DNA from: Candidatus Heimdallarchaeota archaeon
Lineage (GTDB): Archaea; Asgardarchaeota; Heimdallarchaeia; Heimdallarchaeales; Kariarchaeaceae
Length of the DNA stretch: 34,272 nucleotides
Direction of reading: 5' to 3'
NCBI GenBank assembly: GCA_015523565.1
Contig: WAKA01000037.1
Coordinates: forward strand, 1 to 34,272
Position numbers and translations under genes: made by a program. The notes beneath the pieces are model-generated. The model had not been told where the DNA came from. It worked only from the letters and a program-made list of their open reading frames with translations, and searched no databases. Below are positions 1 to 8,810 of the stretch, piece by piece; within the stretch, counting starts at the first letter, position 1, and every line of letters begins with the position of its first letter.

Positions 1-877
1 AAATATAATGAACTACAAATTCTGGTCGTTCATTGTTCCAATGGGTTAACCCAAATCCGAATGCAATCACTACCAACATAATCTCACGGCTCTTGTTTGT
101 GAAAACTTTATCTGAAAGTTGTGTCAGTCCACTTCTAAAAACCAATTCTTCTTGCAATGCTACAGTCAGGAAAATACCAATAAATCCTATGATAATTTCT
201 TGCGGATCAAAGCCAATAGGATTCCAAACAAGGAATCCTGTCAATAGACCGAATGGTACAATAACAATCGACGCATAATTGAGATGGATAAATGCAATCT
301 TTGCACCTTCAAGAGAGGGGGTAATCCCGCTGTCATGCATGTTTTCATCTTGTATCACGCCAACCCAATATCCAAAGTTTATAGAGATCACATGTGCAAT
401 CCAGAGTGAGTTCATTAGGTAGGAGAGTCCTTTTAGCCCTTCAAAAAGAGGGGATGTGTATCTGTGGTCAAATCCAATCCAAAGCAAGATCAGACCAAAA
501 GAAGAGAATATTGGACGTGAATATTTAATGAATCTGTTTTCATCATTTCCTCTTAATTCTGCATTGAATAGTATTGCAGGAATTGTATACCATATCAAAA
601 ACAGAAAAGTATCTATAGGTTGGTTAATGCCAGCCAAAAGAAAAATCAATTCAGGTAAAATCGTGGAAAGTGAGACAAGTAAATATGGATTGACTTTCCA
701 TGATCTGATAATCTTTGAGATCCGTCTTGTCGATATGGCAAGTGTTGAAAAGATCCACCAAGCACTGAAAATCCAAACAATTATATTTTTAATGACATCT
801 TCCTGTGGTTCTACAAGTATTACCAGCGTGGCCGCAATTCCAGACACTAATGCAATTACAGTAATGTCCTTTTTCAT
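1..877 (-). CDS. CPBP-family intramembrane metalloprotease, C-terminus cut by window edge
   Basis: Reading the minus strand from an ATG at 877-875 gives an open frame of 292 codons that runs off the window at base 1, so the C-terminus is missing. The product is very hydrophobic, with about seven membrane segments visible. The CPBP (Abi/CAAX protease) signature is present: a Glu-Glu pair followed by Arg at residues 243-248 (EELVFR), and a second motif FGLTHWN at 275-281 with His279. These are the expected metal ligands of this glutamic-type membrane protease family. Family members cleave prenylated proteins or process peptides in the membrane; the substrate here is unknown. An AT-rich stretch at 897-908 reads as TTATTAAA on the minus strand, about 27 nt before the start, and could be its TATA box. 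Overlapping plus-strand frames are shadows. Confidence 0.85.
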   Translation of the reverse strand, partial: MKKDITVIALVSGIAATLVILVEPQEDVIKNIIVWIFSAWWIFSTLAISTRRISKIIRSWKVNPYLLVSLSTILPELIFLLAGINQPIDTFLFLIWYTIPAILFNAELRGNDENRFIKYSRPIFSSFGLILLWIGFDHRYTSPLFEGLKGLSYLMNSLWIAHVISINFGYWVGVIQDENMHDSGITPSLEGAKIAFIHLNYASIVIVPFGLLTGFLVWNPIGFDPQEIIIGFIGIFLTVALQEELVFRSGLTQLSDKVFTNKSREIMLVVIAFGFGLTHWNNERPEFVVHYI

Positions 878-1041
878 GTAATTTTGAAAGACAGTACTTT
901 TAATAACGTTTTGCGAAACAAGGGTTGATATTTCATATTTATTCTTCTGTTTTCATATTCTTGCCTTCTTTTTTTAACTAACCTAGCAATATTATGCAAA
1001 AGGATCGTTTCTTTTTTATCAATCCTGAACTTGTTTATTAC

Positions 1042-1818
1042 ATGGAAACGGTTAATTTAATTACAGAAGATGCAGTTGCAAAAGTTACGATTTCAAGACC
1101 CAAAGCCCTAAACGCAATCAATAGTCAAGTGCTTGATGAGCTTTCCCAAATCATAGGTCAAATCGAAAGTGACCCTAACGTAAGGGTTGTTGTGATAACA
1201 GGCGATGGAGACAAATCATTTGTTGCAGGCGCAGATATCGCGGAAATGTCTAAGTTGACACCGTTGGAGGCTCGAAATTTTTTGACAAGAGGGCAAAGGT
1301 TACTGGATCGAATTGAAAACCTCAATGCAATTACTGTGGCAAGGGTTAACGGTTATGCCTTAGGTGGTGGTCTAGAGCTTGCCTTGGCTTGTGATATCCG
1401 CATTGCTTCAGAAAATGCACTTGTAGGGCTTCCAGAAGTAAGTCTAGGGCTTATTCCCAGTTTTGGCGGCACCCAGCGTTTAACTCGGGTTGTGGGAAGC
1501 AGTGTATCAAAATACCTCATTCTCCTTGGAAAAAGACTAAAAGCCAGTGAGGCGTTGAATTATGGCATCCTCAATGAAGTTGTCCCAATCGGGGAATTGG
1601 ACTCTGCTGTAGACAAGGTTATTGACACCTTACTGAACATGGCTCCTGTCGCCTTAACTGCTGCAAAGAATGCCATTTATATGGCAAGCCAAACCGATAT
1701 GTACTCTGGTCAAGAGCTTGAAGTGAATTATGCTTCTATGTGCTTCTCCACAGACGATTTACGTGAGGGAATGAATGCATTTTTGGAAAAAAGAAAAGCA
1801 AAATTTACAGGTAAATAA
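1042..1818 (+). CDS. enoyl-CoA hydratase/isomerase family protein (crotonase)
   Basis: A crotonase-fold enzyme of 258 residues, the usual family length, probably hydrating trans-2-enoyl-CoA to 3-hydroxyacyl-CoA in fatty or amino acid degradation. The oxyanion-hole segment is FVAGADIAEM (about 60-69). The second signature GYALGGGLELALACD (about 104-118) contains Glu112, and LPEVSLGLIP (about 130-139) contains Glu132. These match the two acid/base glutamates of true hydratases, so a hydratase is more likely than an isomerase. An in-frame ATG lies upstream at 994, but it would add 16 residues not found in the family, so the ATG at 1042 is preferred. A T-rich stretch near 1012-1019 may be its TATA region. 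The gene is followed after 38 bp by the DNA glycosylase. Together with the acyl-CoA dehydrogenase at 26.1 kb it supports beta-oxidation-type metabolism; its exact substrate cannot be read. Confidence 0.9.
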   Translation: METVNLITEDAVAKVTISRPKALNAINSQVLDELSQIIGQIESDPNVRVVVITGDGDKSFVAGADIAEMSKLTPLEARNFLTRGQRLLDRIENLNAITVARVNGYALGGGLELALACDIRIASENALVGLPEVSLGLIPSFGGTQRLTRVVGSSVSKYLILLGKRLKASEALNYGILNEVVPIGELDSAVDKVIDTLLNMAPVALTAAKNAIYMASQTDMYSGQELEVNYASMCFSTDDLREGMNAFLEKRKAKFTGK

Positions 1819-1856
1819 GTAAACTGTAAAAGGTATCTAATTTATTTCTCTCTTGA

Positions 1857-2681
1857 ATGCCTGAAGGTCCTGAAGTTGAAGTGGTTCGGAGAGGTCTTCT
1901 TCAGATTGTTGAAAAAGAAATTTCTGATGCTTGGTTTGCAGACCATCCAAAATACCGTATTCTATCCAAGAACCAGTTTGTCGGGAATAATGTTAAAAAT
2001 ATTGCCCGGTATGGGAAATTCCTGGTTTGGAAGTTTGAAGATGGCTTGACTGTGGTCAATCATCTCGGAATGACTGGAATTTGGAGACTGTTTTCTGCTG
2101 ATTCATTTGATTGGAAAAGTCTTCGCCACCCAAAAATTGTCTTTGGATTTGTCAACGCCGAAAAATTAGTGTTTGAGGATGTTCGTACATTCGGAAAATT
2201 TGAAATTGTGAGAGAATTACCATCTGTTATTCAACAAATGGGTCCTGATATCCTAAAACCCAATTTTGACATGAACAAGTTCATCTCGAACATACGGGGC
2301 AAAGGTAAAAATCCTCGACGGCAACAAATTGGAAAACTTCTGCTTGACCAATCAATCATTGCTGGTTGTGGAAATATCTATAAGTCCGAGGCACTTTTCC
2401 TTGCTAAAATTAACCCTTTTTGTCCTGCCGATAAGATTAGTGACGAGGATCTGGAAAGATTGGCAAATGCCTTGATCTCCGTTGCAAAAATGGCTCTGAA
2501 AAGTGGTGGGTCAACATTGCGTGATTTCAGCTCTGTAGAGGGATATAATGGGTTGATGCAAAACAAATTCAACGTATATGGGAAAGAAGGCTCTGCCTGC
2601 ATTGATTGTGGCAATAAAATTGAAAGGGTCGTTCAAGGTGGTAGAAGCACCTTTTTTTGTAGGGTTTGCCAGAACCTTTAG
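1857..2681 (+). CDS. formamidopyrimidine-DNA glycosylase / endonuclease VIII family (Fpg/Nei)
   Basis: A bifunctional base-excision-repair glycosylase/AP lyase of 274 residues, normal for Fpg. The mature N-terminus Pro-Glu (MPEGPEVE) supplies the catalytic proline and glutamate. RYGKFL carries the conserved lysine of the N-lobe, HLGMTG the intercalating Met, and FEDVRTFGKFE the Arg and Phe that fill the gap left by the flipped base. The helix-two-turn-helix is at GCGNIYKSEAL. The C-terminal zinc finger is intact: C248, C251, C268, C271 (C-x2-C-x16-C-x2-C). The start MPEG resembles Nei while the finger and GGSTLRDF region resemble Fpg, so oxidised-purine versus pyrimidine specificity is left open. 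It follows the crotonase by 38 bp and its stop overlaps the stop of the convergent alaX by 4 bp. Fpg/Nei proteins are common in bacteria and patchy in archaea, so acquisition by transfer is possible. Confidence 0.93.
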   Translation: MPEGPEVEVVRRGLLQIVEKEISDAWFADHPKYRILSKNQFVGNNVKNIARYGKFLVWKFEDGLTVVNHLGMTGIWRLFSADSFDWKSLRHPKIVFGFVNAEKLVFEDVRTFGKFEIVRELPSVIQQMGPDILKPNFDMNKFISNIRGKGKNPRRQQIGKLLLDQSIIAGCGNIYKSEALFLAKINPFCPADKISDEDLERLANALISVAKMALKSGGSTLRDFSSVEGYNGLMQNKFNVYGKEGSACIDCGNKIERVVQGGRSTFFCRVCQNL

Positions 2682-3394
2682 AAAACCGTTACTTCTAGTC
2701 TTCTAATTCCTCTTCCCTTATTTTTGTGCTTGAGTATTTTAAAGCTCCCCAGTTCCTTTGTTGATTTTACATGGATGCCTCCATCTGCTTGGCGATCTAC
2801 AGATCCAATTGATACAACTCTTACTTCCTTCAAACCTTTTGGAAGGATATTGTTTTTTGTTCTGATTAATCCTGGGGTACTGACAACTTCGTCTATGCTT
2901 AAAACCTCCGCTGATGTCGGATGGTCTTCCTCAATAATTTTCCTCATCTGATCCTCTATCTCCTTCAACTCCTCTTTTGTGAAGTTTCTGGACATATCAA
3001 AGTCTATCTTTGCTTTTTCAGGGGTTATGTCACTTCCAGTTACAAGTACCCCATGTTTATTCCAGACAATTGCTGAAATTAAATGCAAGGTGGTATGGTG
3101 CTTCATCATGGCGTATCTGCGATCCCAATCGATTTTTAGATTCACCTCATCACCTACCCCAAATCCTGGATTTTCATCTATGACATGGATGTTCCCCTTA
3201 TCTGACCGAAGGACATTTACAACATTGGCAATTCCTTTTTCATTGGAAATTGTCCCTGTGTCTGGCTTTACTCCACATGATTTCCCGAAAAAAATAGTCT
3301 GATCCAGTAAAATCCCTTGATCTGAGATCTCAATTATCTTTGCTGATGCCTCCTTCAAATATGGATCTTCATAAAACAGGTTTCTTGTTGTCAT
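2678..3394 (-). CDS. alaX: alanyl-tRNA editing protein AlaX
   Basis: A free-standing editing domain related to the AlaRS editing and C-terminal domains. It hydrolyses Ser-tRNA(Ala) and/or Gly-tRNA(Ala) in trans. The N-terminus LFYEDPYLKE is typical, and the zinc-binding HxxxH motif is at about residues 100-104 (HHTTLHL). The second zinc motif, usually CGGTHV, is written here as DRQADGGIHV: an Asp occupies the Cys position while the His is kept. Length of 238 residues fits the AlaX-M class. A start at 3403 (three codons upstream) is also open, but the ATG at 3394 (MTTRNLFY) fits the family better. It is convergent with the Fpg/Nei gene, sharing the 4 bases TTAG that contain both stop codons. 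Confidence 0.9.
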   Translation of the reverse strand: MTTRNLFYEDPYLKEASAKIIEISDQGILLDQTIFFGKSCGVKPDTGTISNEKGIANVVNVLRSDKGNIHVIDENPGFGVGDEVNLKIDWDRRYAMMKHHTTLHLISAIVWNKHGVLVTGSDITPEKAKIDFDMSRNFTKEELKEIEDQMRKIIEEDHPTSAEVLSIDEVVSTPGLIRTKNNILPKGLKEVRVVSIGSVDRQADGGIHVKSTKELGSFKILKHKNKGRGIRRLEVTVF

Positions 3395-3567
3395 ATTTCT
3401 CAAAAATCATGGATAAACAAAAAAGTAATGGATGAAGCAAATTCCAAAAAGCTTAATATTATTCAATTTGTTTGGTCTGATTTTCCCTTCTGGCGTTTCG
3501 TTTTTATTGCATTCAAAATGGTGAATATGAAAACTGTTTTTACTACCTATGTTCAACTTAATTCTAT

Positions 3568-5622
3568 ATGAAATATCCGGATGCAGAACGAATTAATGTT
3601 GTCGATGATTATCATGGCACACCTGTTGCAGATCCCTATCGCTATTTGGAAAACCCTGAAGACCCAAGAACACTGAAATTTATTGAAGAAAATAACAAAT
3701 TGGTTGATGAATGCATTGAAAAAGAAAGAATTGAATACTATCGTGAAAGGATTACGGAATGCTACCAATCATATGTTCGATATTTTGGGTTACACAAGGT
3801 AAATGATGCGTTCCTCTACAGTAGGATGTCTGGATTGCAATCACAGCCTGTAGATTTGTTGAAGATTGGTGACCAAGAAAAAGTTGTCTTGGATGTCAAT
3901 ACACTGAGTGAAGACGGCACCACTTCCGTGACATTTAGATCCCTTTCACCCAATGGAAGATATTATACTGCAAATGTGACTGTACATGGTTCTGATTGGC
4001 AATCAATGATGATAATCGATCTGGAAACTGGTAAGGAGCTTGAGAAGTTGGATTGGATCAGGTTTACAAATGTGGAATGGAAAAAGGATTCATCTGGATT
4101 TTATTATCAAAGATTTCCAAACCAATCCGATTTGCCACCAGAAAAAAGGAATATGGATGCTAAAATTTACTTTCATAAAATAGGAACTCCTCAGGATGAA
4201 GATATGCTTGTCTTTACTCCAGATAGCCCAAAAGAATTTGTTTCCCCCATAATGTTTGCATACAAGCATCTTTTCCTGTTGGTAAACAATTCCACCCATC
4301 CCAAGAACAAGCTATACTACCGAAAAGAGGGTGATAATCATTTCGTTTCAATTATCCCTGAGTATGACGGATTTCGATACTTGCCAATCGGTGTGTCAAA
4401 TCAATATGTCTACCTAATAACCAGCAATAACGCCCCCAACTCCAAAATTGTAAGGCTTCCACTTGATTCACTAGAAACCCCTAAATTCGAAGAAATAATC
4501 CCTGAATCCGCCCAAGCAATCAGTTTTGCCAGCTTAACTGGAAATTCAATTGCAGTTGTGTATTTGAAACATGCCAGCCATGAAATTCATTTGTTTTCCT
4601 TGGATGGAAAATTCCAGTCAATTGTACCCATCCCCGAAATGGGGGCCGTGACATCAATGGAGGGAAAATACGGTGACGATGAGCTATTCATTGAATATCA
4701 TAATTTCTTCCATCCATATACAATTTTCAGGTATCGCCATTCTTCAGGATCATTGAACAAATTCTTGGAACCAGAATTCGGAATTGATACTGACCAATTC
4801 ACTGTCAGGCAAGTCTTTTATCCGTCAAAAGATGGCACAAAGGTTCCAATGTTCATAGTGCACAAAAAGGGAATTGAAAAAAATGGAACTAACCCCACTT
4901 TCCTTTACGGGTATGGCGGATTCAATATTTCCAACACTCCTTCCTTCGCTCCTTATTACCTCCCGTGGCTTGAAGATGGGGGAATTTTTGCTTTGGCGAA
5001 TATCAGAGGTGGCGGTGAATACGGCAAGAATTGGCATGAACAAGGAACACTTGAAAGAAAACAAAACGTATTTGATGATTTCATTGCCGCCGCAGAATAC
5101 TTGATCGCAGAAAAATATACCTCTCCCAAAAAACTTGCAATAAATGGAAGGAGTAATGGTGGATTGCTTATTGGTGCTGTCCTTGTCCAAAGACCTGACC
5201 TCTTCGGTGCCGCAGTTCCCCAAGTCGGCGTTCTTGATATGCTACGCTATTCTCTCTTCACAATTGGAAGATTCTGGATTGAAGAGTACGGAGACGCAAT
5301 AAACAATCCCGAACATTTCAAATTCCTGATAAAATATTCTCCCCTACATAATGTCAAGGATGCAGAGTATCCTCCGACTCTTATTACTGCTGCAGAAGGT
5401 GACAACAGGGTTGATCCTGCCCATAGCTTAAAGTTTGCTGCTACTTTACAATACCATCAAAAAGGAGAATCCCCCATTCTTTTGCGTATCGAACGAAAAG
5501 CTGGTCATGGGTTTGGCAAACCAATGACAAAGGTTATTGAGGATTTAAGCTATAAATTCGCATTTATCTCACAAGCTTTGGATATTTCAGTCCATACACC
5601 CAAGCCAACTGTTTCTTCCTGA
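3568..5622 (+). CDS. prolyl oligopeptidase family serine peptidase (S9A)
   Basis: A 684-residue cytosolic peptidase that cleaves short peptides after proline; no signal peptide is seen. The N-terminal segment (about 1-50, with YHGTPVADPYRYLEN) is the typical entry to the S9A fold, followed by a beta-propeller of about residues 70-400 and a C-terminal alpha/beta-hydrolase domain. The triad is complete: Ser529 in GRSNGG, Asp612 in GDNRVDP, and His647 in GHGFGKP. The length matches the family (about 680-710). It is followed 38 bp later by an M20 peptidase and then a DMT-type transporter on the same strand, suggesting intracellular peptide breakdown. No clear TATA box lies 27 nt upstream, so its transcript may start further up in 3404-3567. 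Confidence 0.95.
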   Translation: MKYPDAERINVVDDYHGTPVADPYRYLENPEDPRTLKFIEENNKLVDECIEKERIEYYRERITECYQSYVRYFGLHKVNDAFLYSRMSGLQSQPVDLLKIGDQEKVVLDVNTLSEDGTTSVTFRSLSPNGRYYTANVTVHGSDWQSMMIIDLETGKELEKLDWIRFTNVEWKKDSSGFYYQRFPNQSDLPPEKRNMDAKIYFHKIGTPQDEDMLVFTPDSPKEFVSPIMFAYKHLFLLVNNSTHPKNKLYYRKEGDNHFVSIIPEYDGFRYLPIGVSNQYVYLITSNNAPNSKIVRLPLDSLETPKFEEIIPESAQAISFASLTGNSIAVVYLKHASHEIHLFSLDGKFQSIVPIPEMGAVTSMEGKYGDDELFIEYHNFFHPYTIFRYRHSSGSLNKFLEPEFGIDTDQFTVRQVFYPSKDGTKVPMFIVHKKGIEKNGTNPTFLYGYGGFNISNTPSFAPYYLPWLEDGGIFALANIRGGGEYGKNWHEQGTLERKQNVFDDFIAAAEYLIAEKYTSPKKLAINGRSNGGLLIGAVLVQRPDLFGAAVPQVGVLDMLRYSLFTIGRFWIEEYGDAINNPEHFKFLIKYSPLHNVKDAEYPPTLITAAEGDNRVDPAHSLKFAATLQYHQKGESPILLRIERKAGHGFGKPMTKVIEDLSYKFAFISQALDISVHTPKPTVSS

Positions 5623-5660
5623 TTGCAAAATGTTTTCAAACAAATGAAGATTTCTCTTAT

Positions 5661-7025
5661 ATGGACGAGGAATTAATTGCCCTCTTATCAAAACTTGTCG
5701 AGTTTGATACCAGTATTAATCCTGATAAAAATCAATTCCCAGACCCTAGTTGCAGGGATTGGCTTGAAACATATGCAAAGGACAAGGGCTATGAAATTTT
5801 AAGCTTACCAGAAGCTAATTACAAAGGAAATCCTGTTTATCCACTTCTTGCTGTCAAAAGGGGGAAATCTTCTGGATCCAATGTCTTGTTTCTCGGACAT
5901 ATCGATGTTGTTCCAGTCACTCCAGAAGAAATATCCTCTTGGGATACCAATCCTTTCACCCCTACAAGAAAAGGTGATTTCTTGATGGGTCGAGGTGCCA
6001 GTGATATGAAAGGGGGTGTTGCCGCCTTTTTCACCGCTTTCAATGAAATGGAGATTGAAAAGGGAAATCTTCTGATTGCAGTCAGCGGAGATGAAGAAAT
6101 AGGTGGTACTGGCTCTTTACCTGCAATTATCCAAGCACTCAAAGAAAATGATCTAATGCCTGATTTTGTAATCAATGCAGAACCAAGCAAGGATTCTGTC
6201 TTGGTCACTCAAAGAAGAGGTGCCACATGGTTAAGATACACTTTCCCAATTGATAGGAAACAAATTCTTGGCCATAAGAAAACAATCGAATTCTTTTCAA
6301 GACAAGGTGATGGGTCTCAAACCCTCCATTCTGCCTCATATCTGTTTGGTGCTGATATTCATGCCATGACTGCCGCGGCTAAATTTTCTGTTGACAAAAA
6401 AATTGTGAAAGTTATTTCATCAAGCATAAAAAATAATGCCGTTCCTCAAAAAGTCACTCTTGAATATGTTATCCCTGATCCTGATGGTGAACCAATTGAA
6501 TATTCCCCCACTCTTTCACGAATTATGTGGAATCTTGCCTCTGTCAATACCATGGATTGGCCAGTCAAACGAAGCAAATTTGGAATATCCGTCAATCCAA
6601 ATGTTCTTCAGTATAACCCTGACCAAACCGCTTCCCTTACTTTTGATATCAGATCGATGCTTTCAGATACAGAGGGGCATTCAATATTGCTTAATTCAAT
6701 AGAAGAACATTTGAATCATGAAATAGGCAATGTCAAAGGTGAAATTTTGGCACAGATTGATCCTGTTGACGTCGATCCCAATTCATTTCTCCCGAAGCTT
6801 ATCTTAGATGTTTGCAAGAAGCATAAATATCCTATATATGCAATTGGTGAAAAATTGGGGGGTGCAAGTGACACTCGCTATTTCACCCAATTGAATATTC
6901 CTGGTGTAGAACTTGGTCCCATTGGAAAGAACGATCACGGAATTAATGAAGGGGTAAATATTGCTTCCTTGGAAAAGCTTGTTGATATCTTCAGAGATGT
7001 ATTCCTAAAACTTTCCAATTCTTGA
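5661..7025 (+). CDS. M20-family metallopeptidase/deacylase (ArgE/DapE/CPG2-like)
   Basis: A dinuclear zinc hydrolase of 454 residues. The metal site is complete: His80 and Asp82 in GHIDVVP, the bridging Asp115 in GRGASDMKGG, the catalytic Glu145 and metal ligand Glu146 in SGDEEIGG, Glu174 in NAEPS, and a C-terminal His in KNDHGINEG. A dimerisation domain of about 200 residues is inserted between the catalytic halves as in the family. Members include succinyl-diaminopimelate desuccinylase, acetylornithine deacetylase and carboxypeptidases, and the sequence does not separate these. Its place between a prolyl oligopeptidase and an amino-acid-exporter-type EamA protein makes a peptidase or N-acyl amino acid hydrolase role likely. 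It starts at the ATG at 5661; the next gene begins within a few tens of bases. Confidence 0.9.
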   Translation: MDEELIALLSKLVEFDTSINPDKNQFPDPSCRDWLETYAKDKGYEILSLPEANYKGNPVYPLLAVKRGKSSGSNVLFLGHIDVVPVTPEEISSWDTNPFTPTRKGDFLMGRGASDMKGGVAAFFTAFNEMEIEKGNLLIAVSGDEEIGGTGSLPAIIQALKENDLMPDFVINAEPSKDSVLVTQRRGATWLRYTFPIDRKQILGHKKTIEFFSRQGDGSQTLHSASYLFGADIHAMTAAAKFSVDKKIVKVISSSIKNNAVPQKVTLEYVIPDPDGEPIEYSPTLSRIMWNLASVNTMDWPVKRSKFGISVNPNVLQYNPDQTASLTFDIRSMLSDTEGHSILLNSIEEHLNHEIGNVKGEILAQIDPVDVDPNSFLPKLILDVCKKHKYPIYAIGEKLGGASDTRYFTQLNIPGVELGPIGKNDHGINEGVNIASLEKLVDIFRDVFLKLSNS

Positions 7026-7068
7026 GTTGGATATTATTCTTTATATATCGAGAAACATATCTAAAGGC

Positions 7069-7971
7069 GTGCCTGGAGAGATTCTTGCAATTGCCGCCAC
7101 CTTCACTTTTGTCCTGTCAAGTGCAATGTTCAGAAAGGTGGAGAATACTCTCTCTGCTGTTCAAATCAGCGCGTTCAGAACATCTGTTGGTTTATTCACG
7201 TTTTATTTCTTGTCCATTTATTATGGATTTTTCAGGTATGCATTTTCCCTTCCCCCAAAAATCATCTTTTATCTGGTCATAAGCATAGTTGCAGGACAAG
7301 TCATTGGAGATACGCTCTATCTTTACACTCAGGAAAAAATAGGTACTACGCTTTCAATTACACTCTCTACAACCTTCCCATTTTTTACATTTCTCGTTGC
7401 ATTTATTGTAAGGAATGAAACAGTTCCAAATTCCTTTATCGTCTCTGCAACACTAATTTCCATTGGTGTTATGCTCATTTCCAGAGGAAAAGTCTCATAC
7501 AAATCATCCAAAAGCCATAATGTTAACCCATTGGCTATTGGTCTTGGTCTCCTTTCATCTTTTGCATGGGGGGTTGCTACAGTCTATACAGACCTTAGCT
7601 TGGATCTGGTGAGTCAATCAATCCCTGATGACATTGATCCCACAATAACAGGGAATCTCATCCGATTTCCAATTGCCACTATTGCTCTTATTACCCTGTC
7701 TATCAGAGATTCTAAAACACCACTTGCAAAAATAGACAAAAAAACATTTGCTTGGGTCTTTTCAGCATCAATTATTGGAACTGCCCTTGGAGCATACCTT
7801 TGGGCTGAATCTGCTCGAATAGCAGGCGCTTCCCTTAGTGCCCTGATATATTCGGCATCTCCACTTTTTGCATTACCAATAGGTTATCTCCTCAATTCTG
7901 AAAAAATCAACCTATATGGAATTACAGGCGCATTAGTTACTGCAATCGGTGTATCCCTGATTTTTATTTAG
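7069..7971 (+). CDS. EamA/DMT superfamily transporter
   Basis: A polytopic membrane protein with about ten hydrophobic helices arranged as two EamA repeats of roughly 140 residues each. Short charged segments in the middle (around SYKSSKSHN) separate the halves. The second half ends with the typical SALIYSASPLFALPIGYLL helix pattern. DMT family members export amino acids, metabolites or drugs; the substrate cannot be read. An in-frame TTG at 7027 is possible, but the GTG at 7069 is preferred because it gives the family's usual N-terminus, and a TATA-like TTTATATA lies around 7040-7047, about 27 nt upstream, as for a leaderless mRNA. It follows the M20 gene closely on the same strand. Confidence 0.85.
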   Translation: MPGEILAIAATFTFVLSSAMFRKVENTLSAVQISAFRTSVGLFTFYFLSIYYGFFRYAFSLPPKIIFYLVISIVAGQVIGDTLYLYTQEKIGTTLSITLSTTFPFFTFLVAFIVRNETVPNSFIVSATLISIGVMLISRGKVSYKSSKSHNVNPLAIGLGLLSSFAWGVATVYTDLSLDLVSQSIPDDIDPTITGNLIRFPIATIALITLSIRDSKTPLAKIDKKTFAWVFSASIIGTALGAYLWAESARIAGASLSALIYSASPLFALPIGYLLNSEKINLYGITGALVTAIGVSLIFI

Positions 7972-8012
7972 CCTAAAGGAAATTTCAAATAATGCAACTT
8001 AACACTTAAATT

Positions 8013-8234
8013 ATGGAAATCACGCACAAAAAACCAGTTACTGCTGCTTGTAACTGCAACAAATGTGTAAACAACAAAGATGAGTTGATTTATTCAATAT
8101 GGAAAAACAAAATCATTTATTTCTGCACAGAAAAATGCAAAAATGAATTTGATGAATCCCCTGAGACATTTATCAAGTCAAACCACTTTAAAATTGACTT
8201 TAATGACCTTCCAGAATTGGAAATGACAGAATAG
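8013..8234 (+). CDS. small YHS/TRASH-like metal-binding protein
   Basis: A 73-residue cytosolic protein with a CNCNKC cluster near residues 13-18 and the hallmark of YHS/TRASH domains: a beta-hairpin ending in YFCTEKCKNEFDESPETF (about 46-63), in which the Cys pair (FCxxxC) binds metal. These domains bind heavy metals or copper and often accompany metal transporters or sensors. Here the CxCxxC motif adds three cysteines to the usual pair. The ATG at 8013 is preceded by AT-rich sequence (AACACTTAAATT), so a leaderless or short-leader transcript is likely. The role is inferred from the domain only. Confidence 0.75.
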   Translation: MEITHKKPVTAACNCNKCVNNKDELIYSIWKNKIIYFCTEKCKNEFDESPETFIKSNHFKIDFNDLPELEMTE

Positions 8235-8322
8235 ATTGCAATGCAACGTTCTGCATTCTTCAACTCATTTTATAATTCAAAAATATGTACAAATGTGAAA
8301 TAATACAGTTATGGGCTTTCAT

Positions 8323-8667
8323 CTAATTATCATCCTTATCCTCTTCAAACTTATCATCCTTATCCTCTTCAAACTTATCGGCAATTGGCAGAACTTGAAA
8401 TACTTTGCTCTTAAGAAATTTTTTATAATTTTCATAGTTCAAATCCTCTGGAAACTTATTTTGCAACCATTTGTAAAATCCACAATTACTACAGGTATTA
8501 ATTTTGTCATCCCATATCTCTTGTGATGAACCAAAACATTTTGTGCCCAAAATAAACATACAGGCCCTCCCTCCATTAACTCCTCCTAAAAATCTATCTG
8601 CACCTTCTGAATAAAAGGCCGCACAATCGTCTTTGACACCACACCCCTGAAATTCCCAACAGTTCAT
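8323..8667 (-). CDS. two-CW-domain-like cysteine-rich protein with acidic repeat tail
   Basis: A 114-residue soluble protein with seven cysteines at about 3, 9, 15, 36, 44, 59 and 62. The order MNCWEF-x2-CG, then GVNGGRAC, a further Cys, and a closing CSNCGFYKWL pattern matches the small two-CW proteins found in bacteria and some archaea, which are thought to bind metal or act as redox/sensory modules. The C-terminus is a perfect tandem repeat of the octapeptide KFEEDKDD, encoded by two identical 24-bp units at 8329-8376. It is convergent with the YHS gene, with an 88-bp gap. The family is recognised from the cysteine layout; its function is not known. Confidence 0.75.
   Translation of the reverse strand: MNCWEFQGCGVKDDCAAFYSEGADRFLGGVNGGRACMFILGTKCFGSSQEIWDDKINTCSNCGFYKWLQNKFPEDLNYENYKKFLKSKVFQVLPIADKFEEDKDDKFEEDKDDN
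8329..8376. repeat. perfect 24-bp tandem repeat, two copies
   Basis: Two identical 24-base units, 8329-8352 and 8353-8376, encode the KFEEDKDD octapeptide twice at the end of the two-CW-like protein. The identity at the DNA level, including wobble positions, suggests a recent duplication by slippage. Confidence 0.95.
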
Positions 8668-8810
8668 CCATTATGTATTGTTTTTATTCCTTTTAAGTAT
8701 TCTAGTGAAATCTGTTTTTACTTTAAAACTATTCAAAATTCCTTAAAAAGTATCGTATGAATATTAATTTCTTCAAAAATTTTTCTTCTTTTTTATCAAA
8801 TGTTCTTTTT

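Noticed and set aside
33..881. Two plus-strand open frames in the first 900 bases
   Set aside because: They lie opposite the CPBP protease, which has clear active-site motifs on the minus strand; their proteins show no family features.
8236..8246. Small palindrome TTGCAATGCAA after the YHS gene
   Set aside because: Only an 11-base palindrome with no partner copy and no promoter context; expected by chance in AT-rich spacers.
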